Shown: piece after piece, positions 26,336 to 35,131 of the stretch
Numbering within the stretch: position 1 is the first letter of the stretch
Layout: each line of letters starts with the position of its first letter
Position numbers and translations under genes: made by a program
NCBI GenBank assembly: GCA_964528705.1
Contig: CAZGUW010000005.1
Coordinates: forward strand, 1-51,549
DNA from: SLRI01 sp964528705
Lineage (GTDB): Bacteria > Pseudomonadota > Alphaproteobacteria > Geminicoccales > Geminicoccaceae
Direction of reading: 5' to 3'
DNA: 51,549 nucleotides
The notes under the pieces: model-generated
Database searches by the model: none
The model's input: the letters and a program-made list of their open reading frames with translations, nothing else
What the model was told of the DNA's origin: nothing

Positions 26336-26365
26336 GAGGGTCCCCGGCCGGGACCGGGAACCCTC
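26336..26365 (-). terminator. Hairpin after the fasciclin gene
   Basis: GAGGGT pairs with ACCCTC and, inside it, CCCGG with CCGGG, with a single mismatch between the two stems and a six-base loop. It lies 28 bases past the fasciclin stop and before the NAGGN promoter. No U tract follows. Confidence 0.45.
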
Positions 26366-26392
26366 GAGACTACCGACCGGCAACGACGACCG

Positions 26393-26881
26393 TCAGCTCG
26401 GCGGCAGGATGACGGCGTCGATGACGTGAATGACGCCATTGTCCGCGACGATGTCGGCGGTCACCACGTTGGCGTCGTTGACCGTGACGCCCTCACCGGT
26501 GCCGTCGACGGTCAGGCTGGCTCCCTGAACCGTCTCCAGCTCAACCTCAGCGCCCTGCGCATCCTTGGCCATGACCGTCCCTAGGACCACGTGGTAGGTC
26601 AGCACAGCGACGAGCTTCTCCTTGTTCGCGGGGTCGAGCAGGCCCTCGACAGTGCCGTCCGGCAGCGCCGCGAAGGCTTCGTCGGTCGGCGCGAACACGG
26701 TGAACGGCCCCTCGCCCTGCAGCACCTCGACAAGGTCGGCGGCCTGCACCGCGGCGACGAGCGTCTCGAACGAGCCGGCGGCCACCGCCGTTTCGACGAT
26801 ATCGTCTGCGGCCGCCGGCAGCGCCGCACCGAGCGACAACCCGACGACGCTCGCCATTGCCAGATTCCGCAAGTTCTTCAT
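26393..26881 (-). CDS. Secreted fasciclin (FAS1) domain protein
   Basis: 162 aa. Residues 1-25 are a Sec signal peptide ending AAADD. The rest is one FAS1 domain with the H1 box FTVFAPTDEAFAALP, the YHVV motif and the H2 box NGVIHVIDAVILPPS. Single-domain bacterial fasciclins are periplasmic or extracellular adhesion-like proteins. The ATG has an AAGGAG site nine bases upstream. The gene stands alone between the NAGGN operon and a lower-GC intergenic region. Confidence 0.9.
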   Translation of the reverse strand: MKNLRNLAMASVVGLSLGAALPAAADDIVETAVAAGSFETLVAAVQAADLVEVLQGEGPFTVFAPTDEAFAALPDGTVEGLLDPANKEKLVAVLTYHVVLGTVMAKDAQGAEVELETVQGASLTVDGTGEGVTVNDANVVTADIVADNGVIHVIDAVILPPS

Positions 26882-27314
26882 AGCCTCAGTCTCCTTTCAG
26901 CACGGCTCTTACCGCGCCAAACATACAATCCCCCGATTGCTCGAAGACAGCTAAAACAGCAGGAACACGAATCAACATTTTCTAACGAAAATTAATATGA
27001 ATATTCCAATGATCCAAAACTGATGGAATTTCGTAGGTAATCGCTTGTGCGAGATCTCGAACAGAACACGCAGCGTCACGCCGGAAAGGCGCCGCCTCGG
27101 TTCTCTCCGGCGATCGACGGCGCGAGCGTGCCCCATTCACCCCGTTGACCCGACGCTCCGGCCCAAGCACCCTTGCGGCCCGGGGCGACCGACGGGTGGT
27201 TTCAGAACCTCTCCGGCTGGTGGCCGTCGAATTCGGAGACGTCCAACTCAAGGGCGTGAAATAGTGCGAGCTGACTGACAGGTCCGGACCTCGCCGACGG
27301 TGGAGAGTGTTGGC
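26882..27314. other. 433-base intergenic region with AT-rich patch
   Basis: This separates the divergent fasciclin gene (minus) and the LOV kinase gene (plus). About 26935-27045 is clearly less GC-rich than the rest of the window. It holds an inverted repeat ATTCCA / TGGAAT (27003-27008 and 27024-27029) and a perfect palindrome CGAGATCTCG (27050-27059). The right half (27060-27300) is GC-rich, and I could find no convincing gene in it. No clear sigma70 promoter was found. The region probably carries both promoters. Confidence 0.5.
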
Positions 27315-28322
27315 ATGAGCGAGCGGATCAGCGCCGCCGAGGAGCAGGCCCGGATGCTGACCCAGGCGGTCAATCAGTCGCGGCTGGCGCTCTGCCTCAC
27401 CGATCCCGGCCAGCCGGACAATCCGATCGTCTATGCGAATGCGGCGTTCTTGGAGCTGACCGGCTATCACGAGGTCGAGGTTCTCGGCCGCAACTGCCGC
27501 TTCCTGCAGGGGCCGGACACGGACCCCCAGGCGGTCGTCCGGGTGCGCCGGGCGATCGACGAGCGTCACCTCACGATCGTCGAGCTCCTCAACTACCGCA
27601 AGGACGGCAGCAGCTTCGTCAATGCCCTGCAGATCGGCCCGATCTTCGATGCCTCCGGCCGGCTGACGTTCTTCTTCGGCTCGCAGATGGACGTCACCGA
27701 GGATCGCGCGGCGGAGGCACGGGCGAAGCAGCTGGCGGACGAGGAGCTGCGCCATCGCCTGACCAACATCATGAGCGTGCTCGAGATCCTCGTCCGCCTG
27801 ACCGCCCGCGAAAACCTCGACGCCGCCACCCAGGCCCGCCGCATCGGCGAGCGTGTCCGCGCTGTCGGCGAAGCCCACATGCACACGCTCGTCACGGGCG
27901 AGAAGCGCGCGGACCTGCATCTCGTGATCGAGCGCGTGCTGCACGCCTACGCGCCGCACGGGGCAGCGAGCTACCGGCTCGACGGCCCGGCGGTGGCCCT
28001 CGACATCCGCAGCATCTCGCCGCTCGTCCTGCTGTTGCACGAGCTGGCGGCGAACGCGATCAAGCATGGTGCCCTGAGCCGGCCCGAAGGCACGGTGACG
28101 GTCACCTGGACCGTCGAGCAAGGCGCTGGTGCCCCGGGCGCACGGGTGCTCGCCCTGGTCTGGTGCGAAAGCGGCGGACCACCCACCACGGCCCCCTCGC
28201 ACACGAATGGCTCGCGGATCGTCACCGACCTTTTCGCCTTCGCCGAGGGCGAGCTCGAGTTCGACTGGCAGCCGCAAGGACTCCTCGTTCGGGCACGCCT
28301 GCCCTTCATCGCCCCCGCCTGA
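27315..28322 (+). CDS. LOV-domain HWE-family histidine kinase
   Basis: 335 aa soluble sensor kinase. The N-terminal LOV (PAS) domain, about residues 18-135, has the flavin motif GRNCRFLQG with the adduct-forming Cys at 61. It also has NYRKDGSSFVNAL and FFFGSQMDVTE, which supply the flavin-contacting Asn and Gln residues. A coiled linker leads to the phospho-acceptor motif ELRHRLTNIMSVLEIL (His147). The ATPase part has the HWE-type N box LHELAANAIKHGALS and the W-x-E motif (LVWCESGGPP). The ATG was chosen because GGAGAG lies seven bases upstream; an in-frame GTG at 27300 lacks a site. No response regulator is nearby. It should sense blue light through FMN. Confidence 0.9.
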   Translation: MSERISAAEEQARMLTQAVNQSRLALCLTDPGQPDNPIVYANAAFLELTGYHEVEVLGRNCRFLQGPDTDPQAVVRVRRAIDERHLTIVELLNYRKDGSSFVNALQIGPIFDASGRLTFFFGSQMDVTEDRAAEARAKQLADEELRHRLTNIMSVLEILVRLTARENLDAATQARRIGERVRAVGEAHMHTLVTGEKRADLHLVIERVLHAYAPHGAASYRLDGPAVALDIRSISPLVLLLHELAANAIKHGALSRPEGTVTVTWTVEQGAGAPGARVLALVWCESGGPPTTAPSHTNGSRIVTDLFAFAEGELEFDWQPQGLLVRARLPFIAPA

Positions 28323-28410
28323 CCGTCCATTCGGGCAGGCCATGCAACCGCCTGCGCCCTGAGCGGTTGACGGCGGTTGCGCAAAATCAGGGCACAGGGA
28401 GGACTTGCGC

Positions 28411-31101
28411 GTGGCGACCTACGGCGTCGATTTTTCCCATTGGTCGACAATCGGTTACGAAGACACCCCTTCGATCGTCAATATCAGGCCAGTCGATCGC
28501 ATCCGCTTGTTCGAGGTTCAGGAACAGCCGGCGAGCAATCTCGGCTATGGCGTCATCAATCGCGGCGACATCAGCTTCAACGTCTATCCGCTCGGGGTCT
28601 ACCTCCATCCACCGGTGCATGGTGACGACCATCTGGATGGCACGGCCTACGAGGACAAGTACTCGGCCAGCGGCGGCATGGATGCGATCTGGAGCTTCAC
28701 CGGCAAGGACACGGTCTTCGCCGGGCCGGACAACGACGTCGTCGCCGGTGGTGCGGGCGACGACAGCATCGCCGGCGGCAGCGGCGACGACGTCATCGAC
28801 AGCGACTACGATTTCCAGCTGTCGGGCACGGGCTTCCCCACCGGGTTCATGGATTCCGGCGGCTGGGGCGACGACACGGTCTATGGCGACGGGTTCGACT
28901 GGCCGGTGACCACGGACGGGGTCCGCTACTGGGACATCAACGACGGCTACGGGGGTGCGGACCCCGACAACGACATCATCGTGACGCATCGCGGCTCGGA
29001 CACGATTTATGCCGGCGCCGGCGACGACATGATCGACCCGGGCCCGCGGGGCTACCAGGACTCAGACATCGTCGAGACCGGCGACGGTGCCGACGCCGTC
29101 TTTTTCAGCCTGGCGTCGGACTCGGGCGACCCGCTCCAGGCATTCTGGACCCAGTACCGCACCAGCTACATCCAGAACGCCGCGACAAAGGTCGGCGAAA
29201 ACTTCCTCATCGACAACATGGGCGAGTTCGAGTCGGCCGTGGCCAGGGCCTTCAGCAGCGGCCTGCTGCTCGCCAAGGACGTGCTGGCGAGCACGGCCTT
29301 CGGCGACCTGCTGACCGGGCTGATCAAGTTCTTCACCGAGGTGCTGGAGGCCGGTCTTGAGCCGAAGCCCGGCAACGAGGACATCCTCGTCATCACCGAT
29401 TTCGACCCGAGCGAGGACGTGTTCTTCATCCCGGTGAGCGAGACCACGCTCGCGTTCACGCCGGGTTTCCTCGACAGCACGGTCGACCCGAGCCTGAGCG
29501 GCTGGGGTCTCACGCTGACCGATCACTCGGGCAAGACCTATGCCGAGGTCTTCCTCGACACGGACTATCTCGCCGACTTCAACGTCACCGATTCGGAGAG
29601 CGTCGGCGCCGCGGACCTCCTGAACAATGTCGTCGCGACCCGCTTCGTGCTGGACGAGAACGGCATCCAGAACAGTGCCACGGTGAACCTGCTGAACAGC
29701 GAGGCGATCACCTTCGCCGCCGCCAGCGGCACGACGACGACCGCTTTCGGCGCCTTCGCGCCCGCGGTCGTGGTCGACCCCTTCGGCGAGTCGATCACCA
29801 TGGTCGGCGGCACCGGGATGGTCGATGCGCTCACGGTCAACAAAGTCTTCGACATCACCGACCCGGCAAGCCAGCTGAATACCGGCCCGACGCTGATCAA
29901 CGGCTATGGCGGGGACGACCTGATCCACGGCGGCGCCGGCGTCGACACGCTCAATGGCGGCGACGGCAACGACACGATCTACGGCAATCACCCGGACCAG
30001 CAGTCGAGCATCCAGGAGCCCGACCAGCTCTCGGGCGATGCCGGCAACGACAGCATCTACACCGGCATGAGCCAGGCCCACATCGATGGCGGGCCCGACA
30101 TCGACCTCTTGAGCTTCGCCAACTCCCCGATCCCGGTCACGGCCAGCCTCGCCGACGGCTCCGGCTTCGACGGCATCTACTCCTGGGCGGAGCGCAACTA
30201 CACGATCGCCAATATCGAGAACCTGACCGGCTCGGCCTTCGCCGACCAGCTCCAGGGCAAGTCCGGGCACAACCTCGTCGAGGGCGGCGGCGGCGACGAT
30301 CTCGTCAGCGGCGGGGCCGGCAACGACACCGTGCACGGCGGCGACGGCAACGACCTCCTCTACGAGGACGGCGGCAGCAACAGCTTCAGGGGCGGCGACG
30401 GCACCGACACGCTGGTCCTGGCGGACGACGTCTCGGCCTACACGTTCGAGTTCGGCCTGACCGGGACGAAGATAGCCGATGGCGCGGGCAATACGCAGCT
30501 CGTCGACGACGACGTCGAGCGGGTGCGGTTCGGCGACGGCCAGCTCTTCGAGCTGCTGCCGACCGCCGAGATCATCAAGATCGGCGACGTCCTCACCTTC
30601 GACCGCTTGGAGGCCGGCACCACGGTGAGCGACCAGTACGCCGATCTCGGCGTCAGCGTCTCGACCAAGGGGATCGGCGACAATTTCGACCCGGCGGTCA
30701 ACGTGCCCATGGTCTTCGACAGCGCCAATCCGTCGGGCGACGACACGGACCTCGCCACCTACTTCAACGAGATGGTGCTGATCATCTCCGAGGACGGCGA
30801 TGCCACGAACCCGAATGACGACAGGTATGGCGGCGACGTGGTGTTCGACTTCGCGACGCCTGCGGATGTCGGGGGCCTGACGCTGATCGACGTGCTGGAC
30901 GACGGCGGCAGCGACGGGATCGGCGCCAGGATCTTCGCCTACGACGCGGCCGGCGGGCAGATCGGCAAGGAAGTCGACGTCGGCAGCGATGGCGGCGGCG
31001 ACAACGCCGTGACGGTCGTCGACCTCGCCTTCGCCGACGTCTCGAAGCTCGTCGTCGAGCTGACCGGCAGCGGGGCGCTGGACGACCTCGTCATCGCCTG
31101 A
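28411..31101 (+). CDS. Large RTX-type calcium-binding protein
   Basis: 896 aa, very Asp/Gly rich. Blocks of the RTX nonapeptide GGxGxDxxx occur near residues 110-135, 190-215, 500-530 and 625-665 (GGAGDDSIAGGSGDD, GGDGNDTIYG, GGAGNDTVHGGDGND). Between the second and third blocks lie about 280 residues with no repeats and no recognised fold. The last ~170 residues start FDRLEAGTTVSDQYADLGV and include VFDSANPSGDDTDL and LIISEDGDA, a beta-rich domain found at the end of many secreted bacterial proteins. There is no signal peptide, which fits type I secretion, but no exporter is in the window. A GTG start with GGGAGGA seven bases upstream was chosen over a TTG two codons earlier. Function unknown; a surface or secreted role is inferred. 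Confidence 0.8.
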   Translation: MATYGVDFSHWSTIGYEDTPSIVNIRPVDRIRLFEVQEQPASNLGYGVINRGDISFNVYPLGVYLHPPVHGDDHLDGTAYEDKYSASGGMDAIWSFTGKDTVFAGPDNDVVAGGAGDDSIAGGSGDDVIDSDYDFQLSGTGFPTGFMDSGGWGDDTVYGDGFDWPVTTDGVRYWDINDGYGGADPDNDIIVTHRGSDTIYAGAGDDMIDPGPRGYQDSDIVETGDGADAVFFSLASDSGDPLQAFWTQYRTSYIQNAATKVGENFLIDNMGEFESAVARAFSSGLLLAKDVLASTAFGDLLTGLIKFFTEVLEAGLEPKPGNEDILVITDFDPSEDVFFIPVSETTLAFTPGFLDSTVDPSLSGWGLTLTDHSGKTYAEVFLDTDYLADFNVTDSESVGAADLLNNVVATRFVLDENGIQNSATVNLLNSEAITFAAASGTTTTAFGAFAPAVVVDPFGESITMVGGTGMVDALTVNKVFDITDPASQLNTGPTLINGYGGDDLIHGGAGVDTLNGGDGNDTIYGNHPDQQSSIQEPDQLSGDAGNDSIYTGMSQAHIDGGPDIDLLSFANSPIPVTASLADGSGFDGIYSWAERNYTIANIENLTGSAFADQLQGKSGHNLVEGGGGDDLVSGGAGNDTVHGGDGNDLLYEDGGSNSFRGGDGTDTLVLADDVSAYTFEFGLTGTKIADGAGNTQLVDDDVERVRFGDGQLFELLPTAEIIKIGDVLTFDRLEAGTTVSDQYADLGVSVSTKGIGDNFDPAVNVPMVFDSANPSGDDTDLATYFNEMVLIISEDGDATNPNDDRYGGDVVFDFATPADVGGLTLIDVLDDGGSDGIGARIFAYDAAGGQIGKEVDVGSDGGGDNAVTVVDLAFADVSKLVVELTGSGALDDLVIA

Positions 31102-31110
31102 GCGGGAGGC

Positions 31111-32067
31111 TCAGTGCACCGCCGCCGGCGCCACGCGCTGCAGGATCAGGGCGATGACCGCGCCGAGGCCGAGGGCGACGACGCCGGAGGCGAAGGCGGC
31201 GACGAGCCAGCCGGCAAAGGGGCCGATGGCGCCTGCCGCGTGGGACACGGCCTCGCCGGCGTGGTGGACGATGCCGGCCGGGGCGTGCCAGCCCAGCTCC
31301 TCGAGGCCGTGCAGGACGATGCCGCCGCCGACCCAGAGCATGGCGGCGGTGCCGATGATGCTGAGCAGCTGGAGGAAGGTCGGCATGACGCGGACGAGGC
31401 CGCGGCCGAGGGGGCCGCTGACGGGGCCGTCGCGCTCGGCCAGCGCCATGCCGGCATCGTCGGCCTTCACGATGAGGGCAACGACGCCGTAGACGCCGAG
31501 CGTGACGACGACGCCGACGATGGCAAGGACGATGGCGCGGGTGACGAAGGGGCTGTCGGCGACGGTGGCGAGCGTGATTGCCATGATCTCCGCCGAAAGG
31601 ATGAAGTCGGTACGGATGGCACCCTTGACCCGTTTCGCCTCCTCCTCGCCGCCCGCTATGGCGGCCGGCATGGGCGACTCGTCCTCGCCGGACTTGGCGC
31701 CGTGCCCGTGCCAGCCGAGCGCTTCCATCACCTTCTCCGCCCCTTCGAAGGAGAGATAGAGCCCGCCGGCCATCAGCAGCGGGGTGATCGCCCAGGGCGC
31801 GAAGAGGCTGAGCAGGAGGGCCGCGGGCAGGAGGATGACGAGCTTGTTTTTCAGCGAGCCGACCGTGATCTTGGCGATGATCGGCAGCTCGCGCTGGGCG
31901 GCAAAGCCGACGAGGTAGCGGGGTGTCACGGCGGCGTCGTCGATCAGGAGCCCCGCCGTCTTGGTCCCGGCCCTGGCCGCCTGCCCGGCCGCGTCGTCGA
32001 TCGAGGCCGCCGCGATCTTGGCGATCCCCACCACGTCGTCGATCAGTCCGAGCAGGCCGACGCTCAT
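31111..32067 (-). CDS. DUF808 (YedI-like) inner-membrane protein
   Basis: 318 aa, multi-pass. The N terminus MSVGLLGLIDDVVGIAK and the block GLLIDDAAVTPRYLVGF...ELPIIAKITVGSLKNKLVIL are diagnostic of DUF808. Several hydrophobic helices follow. The ATG was chosen to match this conserved N terminus; the upstream open frame is unrelated. It converges on the RTX gene with only nine bases between the stops and no hairpin between them. The function of the family is unknown. Confidence 0.85.
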   Translation of the reverse strand: MSVGLLGLIDDVVGIAKIAAASIDDAAGQAARAGTKTAGLLIDDAAVTPRYLVGFAAQRELPIIAKITVGSLKNKLVILLPAALLLSLFAPWAITPLLMAGGLYLSFEGAEKVMEALGWHGHGAKSGEDESPMPAAIAGGEEEAKRVKGAIRTDFILSAEIMAITLATVADSPFVTRAIVLAIVGVVVTLGVYGVVALIVKADDAGMALAERDGPVSGPLGRGLVRVMPTFLQLLSIIGTAAMLWVGGGIVLHGLEELGWHAPAGIVHHAGEAVSHAAGAIGPFAGWLVAAFASGVVALGLGAVIALILQRVAPAAVH

Positions 32068-32317
32068 GTTCTCTCCAGCAGGTTCAGATCCGTGGGCCGC
32101 TGCCCCGGCCAGATGGCGCGTTCGGGCTCGTACGGCAAGCCTGCGGTCCGGGCTGGAGCAACGGTTGGGTCGGCGAAACGTTGCGTGCAGCTGCGAGCCA
32201 TCGCCGAGCACGGTCACGAGGACCGAGCCCCGGACCATCAGGAACTCTTTGCCGTTTGTGACGCCGAGGCCAGAGCCGAGCGTCGGTGCCCGATTGGCAG
32301 CATCCGTGGACTTTCGT

Positions 32318-32950
32318 TCAGCCCGGCCCGTCGCCCGGTCGGTCGACGAGGCCGAGATCGTAGCCGGCCGAGATGGCGAGCTGCATCGCCATGGCGGCGA
32401 GCAGGAGGCCGGCGATGCGGGCAATGACCATGAGGCCGCTCTGCCCGATGCGGGCGAGGATGCGCTCCGCGTTCAGCAGGCAGACGAAGTCGATCGCCAT
32501 GATGACGACGATGCAGAGCGCCACCTCGAGGACCCCGACCGGGCCGTCCGCCGCGGCGGCTATGGCGACCACCGCGACGATGCCCTGCGGCGTCGCCACG
32601 AGCGGCATGGCGAGCGGCGAGATCGCGAGCGTGAGCGGCGACTCGTCGTCGCCGACGGCCGGGTTCCGCACCCTGGCGCTGGCGACGAGCTCGAGCGCGA
32701 AGAGCAGCAGGATCAGGCCGCCGGCGAGCTTCAGCGCCGGCAGCGTGACGTGGAAAGCCTGCAGGATCGGGTGGCCGAGGAAGGCGAAGAGCAGCAGGAT
32801 GCCGCCGGCCACGAGGACCGTCCGCCGCGCCACGCCCCGCCTGATGGCGGGATCGACATCGTGCATGGCGCTGGCGAAGACCACGGTCGCCTTGAGCGGC
32901 CCCACCGTCATCAGCAGGATCGCGAAGACATCGAGCAGGCTCATCGACAT
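32318..32950 (-). CDS. MarC-family membrane protein
   Basis: 210 aa with six hydrophobic segments. The opening LLDVFAILLMTVGPLKATVVFASAM and the central ISPLAMPLVATPQGI are MarC family hallmarks (FxxxxPxxxxxxF and PLA.P...GP/G). Canonical MarC has PLAIPLLAGPGAI; here Gly-Pro is replaced by Thr-Pro. Despite the name, MarC is not shown to mediate antibiotic resistance. It lies 50 bases past the aspartate decarboxylase gene on the same strand, so it may be cotranscribed. Two Met codons (MSMSLL) make the start uncertain by two residues. Confidence 0.8.
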   Translation of the reverse strand: MSMSLLDVFAILLMTVGPLKATVVFASAMHDVDPAIRRGVARRTVLVAGGILLLFAFLGHPILQAFHVTLPALKLAGGLILLLFALELVASARVRNPAVGDDESPLTLAISPLAMPLVATPQGIVAVVAIAAAADGPVGVLEVALCIVVIMAIDFVCLLNAERILARIGQSGLMVIARIAGLLLAAMAMQLAISAGYDLGLVDRPGDGPG

Positions 32951-33001
32951 CGACGCGATCCCGCCGGCGCCGCTCCGCCTCTTGTCACGCCCACGCCCGC
33001 G

Positions 33002-34639
33002 TCAGGCGTTCAGCGGCTCGCCCTTGGCGGCGCGGTAGGTCTGGACATAGCCGCGGGCGACCGCCCGGATCGCCCGGCCGATGGCCATGTAGGCGTCGTC
33101 GTCGAGATTGGCGAAGGACACCCGGGCCGACCAGTTCGGCGCCTCGAAGCCCGAGCCGTTGAGCAGGACGATGCCGTGGTCCTGGGCGAGCTTGAAGGAG
33201 ATGTCGAGCGGATGGACGTTCGCCTTCAGCCACTCGACGACTTCCTCGCCGACATATTTCCGGAGCCAGAACTCGAAATCGATGAGGCCGTAGTAGCGGT
33301 CGTACTCGGGCGGCGGGTTCACCTCGATGCCCATGCCCTCGACCAGGAGGCGGAAGCGCCGGTCGCAGATGGCCATGCAGGCCTGCTGGTAGAGCTTGGC
33401 CTCGTCCATCATCTCGACGAGGCCGAACAGCATCATCATGACCTGCTGCGGCAGCGACAGGCCGGCCGTGTGGTTGAGGGCCACGTCGCGGCTGTCGGCG
33501 ACGATGCGGTCGATGAACTTGATGTCGCGGGGTGTCGGGGTCAGCGCGATGTAGCGCTGCTCGAGGACCTTCTGGATGTCCTCGGGGTGTGCCTTGATCT
33601 TCTCGTCGAAGATGTTGTCCTCGGCGACCGCGATCACGCCGAGCCGCCAGCCGGTGCAGCCGAAATACTTGGAATAGGAGTAGACGCCGATGGTGTTCCT
33701 CGGCAGGTGGCCGAGCAACGACTGGAAGTTGGGCACGAAGGTGCCGTAGACGTCGTCGGTCAGGATGATCAGATCCGGCCGCTTGGTGTTGACCAGGTTG
33801 ACGATCTTCTCGACCGTCTCGGGAAACAGCGCCCCGGCCGAGGGGTTGCCCGGGTTGACGAGGAAGAGCGCCTTGACCTTCGGGTCCTCGAGCGCCTTCA
33901 GGTCCTCGTCGGTGAACTGGAAGCGGTCCTCCTGCTCGGCGCGGACGAAGATCGTCTTGAGGTCGTAGTCCTCGAGATGCGGCATCTCGAGATAGGGGGT
34001 GAAGATCGGCGTGCCGAGGGCGATGGTGTCGCCGGGATTGAGCAGCCGCTGGTTCTTCAGCGCCTTGAAGATGTAGCACATGGCGGCGGTGCCGCCCTCG
34101 ACCGGGTAGAGGTCGAACTTCACGTCAGGGCGGTGACCGGCGCACATCGCCCACATGAGATATTCGTGAGTGATCGTCTCGTTGTGGACCAGGGCGCGGT
34201 CCGGCACCGGGTAGTTGTCGCCGATGATGCTGTCGGTCAGCTCGTGGACGAAATCGTCCGGCGTGAAGGAGAACTTCTCGATGGCGAAGGCGACCGCCTT
34301 GCCGAGCGTCTCCGCACCCGGCGCGTCGGCACGGGCGGCGAGCCACTTCTCCAGGCGGCCATGGCAGCCGTCGCGCGGCGGCATGCCGGCGACGCCCGCG
34401 TCCTCGTCGTCATAGGTCCGCCGCGTCTCGGTCACGGCGAACTGGCCGAGCAGGAAGAAGGCCTCGCGGGCGCGGGTCGCCGTCCAGTTGGGGTTGCCGC
34501 GGCCGGCGTTCAGGAACACCAGCGCCGACTTCTCGGCCCCGGCGCGAGCGAGCCTGATGAGCTCGTCCTTGATCTCGAACGGGCTCAGCTTCTCGAAGGC
34601 GCCGAAATCGATCGCTGAGACGTCCCTGGTGGCAGACAT
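33002..34639 (-). CDS. aspD: Bifunctional aspartate aminotransferase / aspartate 4-decarboxylase
   Basis: 545 aa PLP enzyme, the size of AsdA/AspD, which is longer than ordinary aminotransferases. It releases alanine and CO2 from aspartate and also transaminates. The PLP lysine is near 324 in SYSKYFGCTGWRLGV; NPGNPSAGALF and LTDDVYGTF are the cofactor-pocket motifs. The N-terminal FLNAGRGNPNW is specific to this family. The ATG (MSATRD) was chosen over an in-frame extension that carries hydrophobic residues resembling the AspT transporter. It is normally paired with the aspartate:alanine exchanger AspT, which appears reduced to a remnant here. Confidence 0.9.
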   Translation of the reverse strand: MSATRDVSAIDFGAFEKLSPFEIKDELIRLARAGAEKSALVFLNAGRGNPNWTATRAREAFFLLGQFAVTETRRTYDDEDAGVAGMPPRDGCHGRLEKWLAARADAPGAETLGKAVAFAIEKFSFTPDDFVHELTDSIIGDNYPVPDRALVHNETITHEYLMWAMCAGHRPDVKFDLYPVEGGTAAMCYIFKALKNQRLLNPGDTIALGTPIFTPYLEMPHLEDYDLKTIFVRAEQEDRFQFTDEDLKALEDPKVKALFLVNPGNPSAGALFPETVEKIVNLVNTKRPDLIILTDDVYGTFVPNFQSLLGHLPRNTIGVYSYSKYFGCTGWRLGVIAVAEDNIFDEKIKAHPEDIQKVLEQRYIALTPTPRDIKFIDRIVADSRDVALNHTAGLSLPQQVMMMLFGLVEMMDEAKLYQQACMAICDRRFRLLVEGMGIEVNPPPEYDRYYGLIDFEFWLRKYVGEEVVEWLKANVHPLDISFKLAQDHGIVLLNGSGFEAPNWSARVSFANLDDDAYMAIGRAIRAVARGYVQTYRAAKGEPLNA

Positions 34640-34852
34640 TATCGAAGCTCCCTGATGTTCGAAGTCATTGGCTCGCGGGCTCGGCAAGAACTGATGGCGG
34701 TGGTGCGGCGTGGGGGCGAGCGGCAGCGCGATCACGAGGCCGAAGGTCGTGAGCAGCGCATTGCCGATCGCATAGGGTATAGCCAGCTCGGGAAATCGTG
34801 CTCTTCGCCGCCGCCTGGGGATCGGTCCCGGGCGACTGGGCGAGCCAGTCAA
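34640..34852 (-). pseudogene. aspT: Probable deletion remnant of the aspT aspartate:alanine exchanger gene
   Basis: Upstream of aspD the minus strand begins with an ATG at 34852 (MIDWLAQSPGTDP...). In a different frame nearer aspD it encodes FPELAIPYAIGNALLTTFGL followed by VIALPLA. The latter resembles the last membrane segment of AspT exchangers (P-F/Y-A-x-x-N-x-L-L-T-x-x-G-x-x-I). PELAI resembles the N-terminal segment of the same family. About 200 bases remain of an expected ~1.7 kb gene, with the two parts out of frame. I read this as an internal deletion that joined the two ends. The resemblance is from memory of the family pattern, so confidence is moderate. Confidence 0.4.
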
Positions 34853-35131
34853 TCATTCTGCCCCCCTCATTATGGGGCGAAGCATACCGGCCAGTGCCCC
34901 GATCGAGCAATGCTGCACAGCGCAGCCATGCCGACCGGGGACCCAACGAAGGCGCCGGCCCGATCCTCGCCTTTCTTCCTCCCCGGCTAGGACGATCTCG
35001 TGACGGTTTCTTGACAACCGGCCGGTTGCGGTCACGCACGGCAACCGCCGGCGGGACCACGGTTGACCATGCCGGCAAGCTCGGTCAGCATTTCATCGAG
35101 ATCTTCGACATTCTACAAAAAGGGGGCAGTC
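34853..35131. promoter_or_regulatory. Promoter region upstream of ldh with a 14-bp palindrome
   Basis: No gene is seen in this stretch. It has a perfect palindrome CAACCGGCCGGTTG at 35015-35028, overlapping a TTGACA hexamer at 35011-35016. No good -10 follows at the usual distance. The ldh ribosome site AAAGGGGG is at 35119-35126. The palindrome is a candidate operator. Confidence 0.35.

Noticed and set aside
27045..27278. 77-codon plus-strand frame upstream of the LOV kinase
   Set aside because: Arg/Pro-rich with no ribosome site or family match; probably chance in GC-rich intergenic DNA.
28740..30400. Repeated DNA in the RTX gene as a possible repeat array
   Set aside because: The repetition reflects the encoded GGxGxDxxx nonapeptides and is not a DNA-level array or CRISPR.
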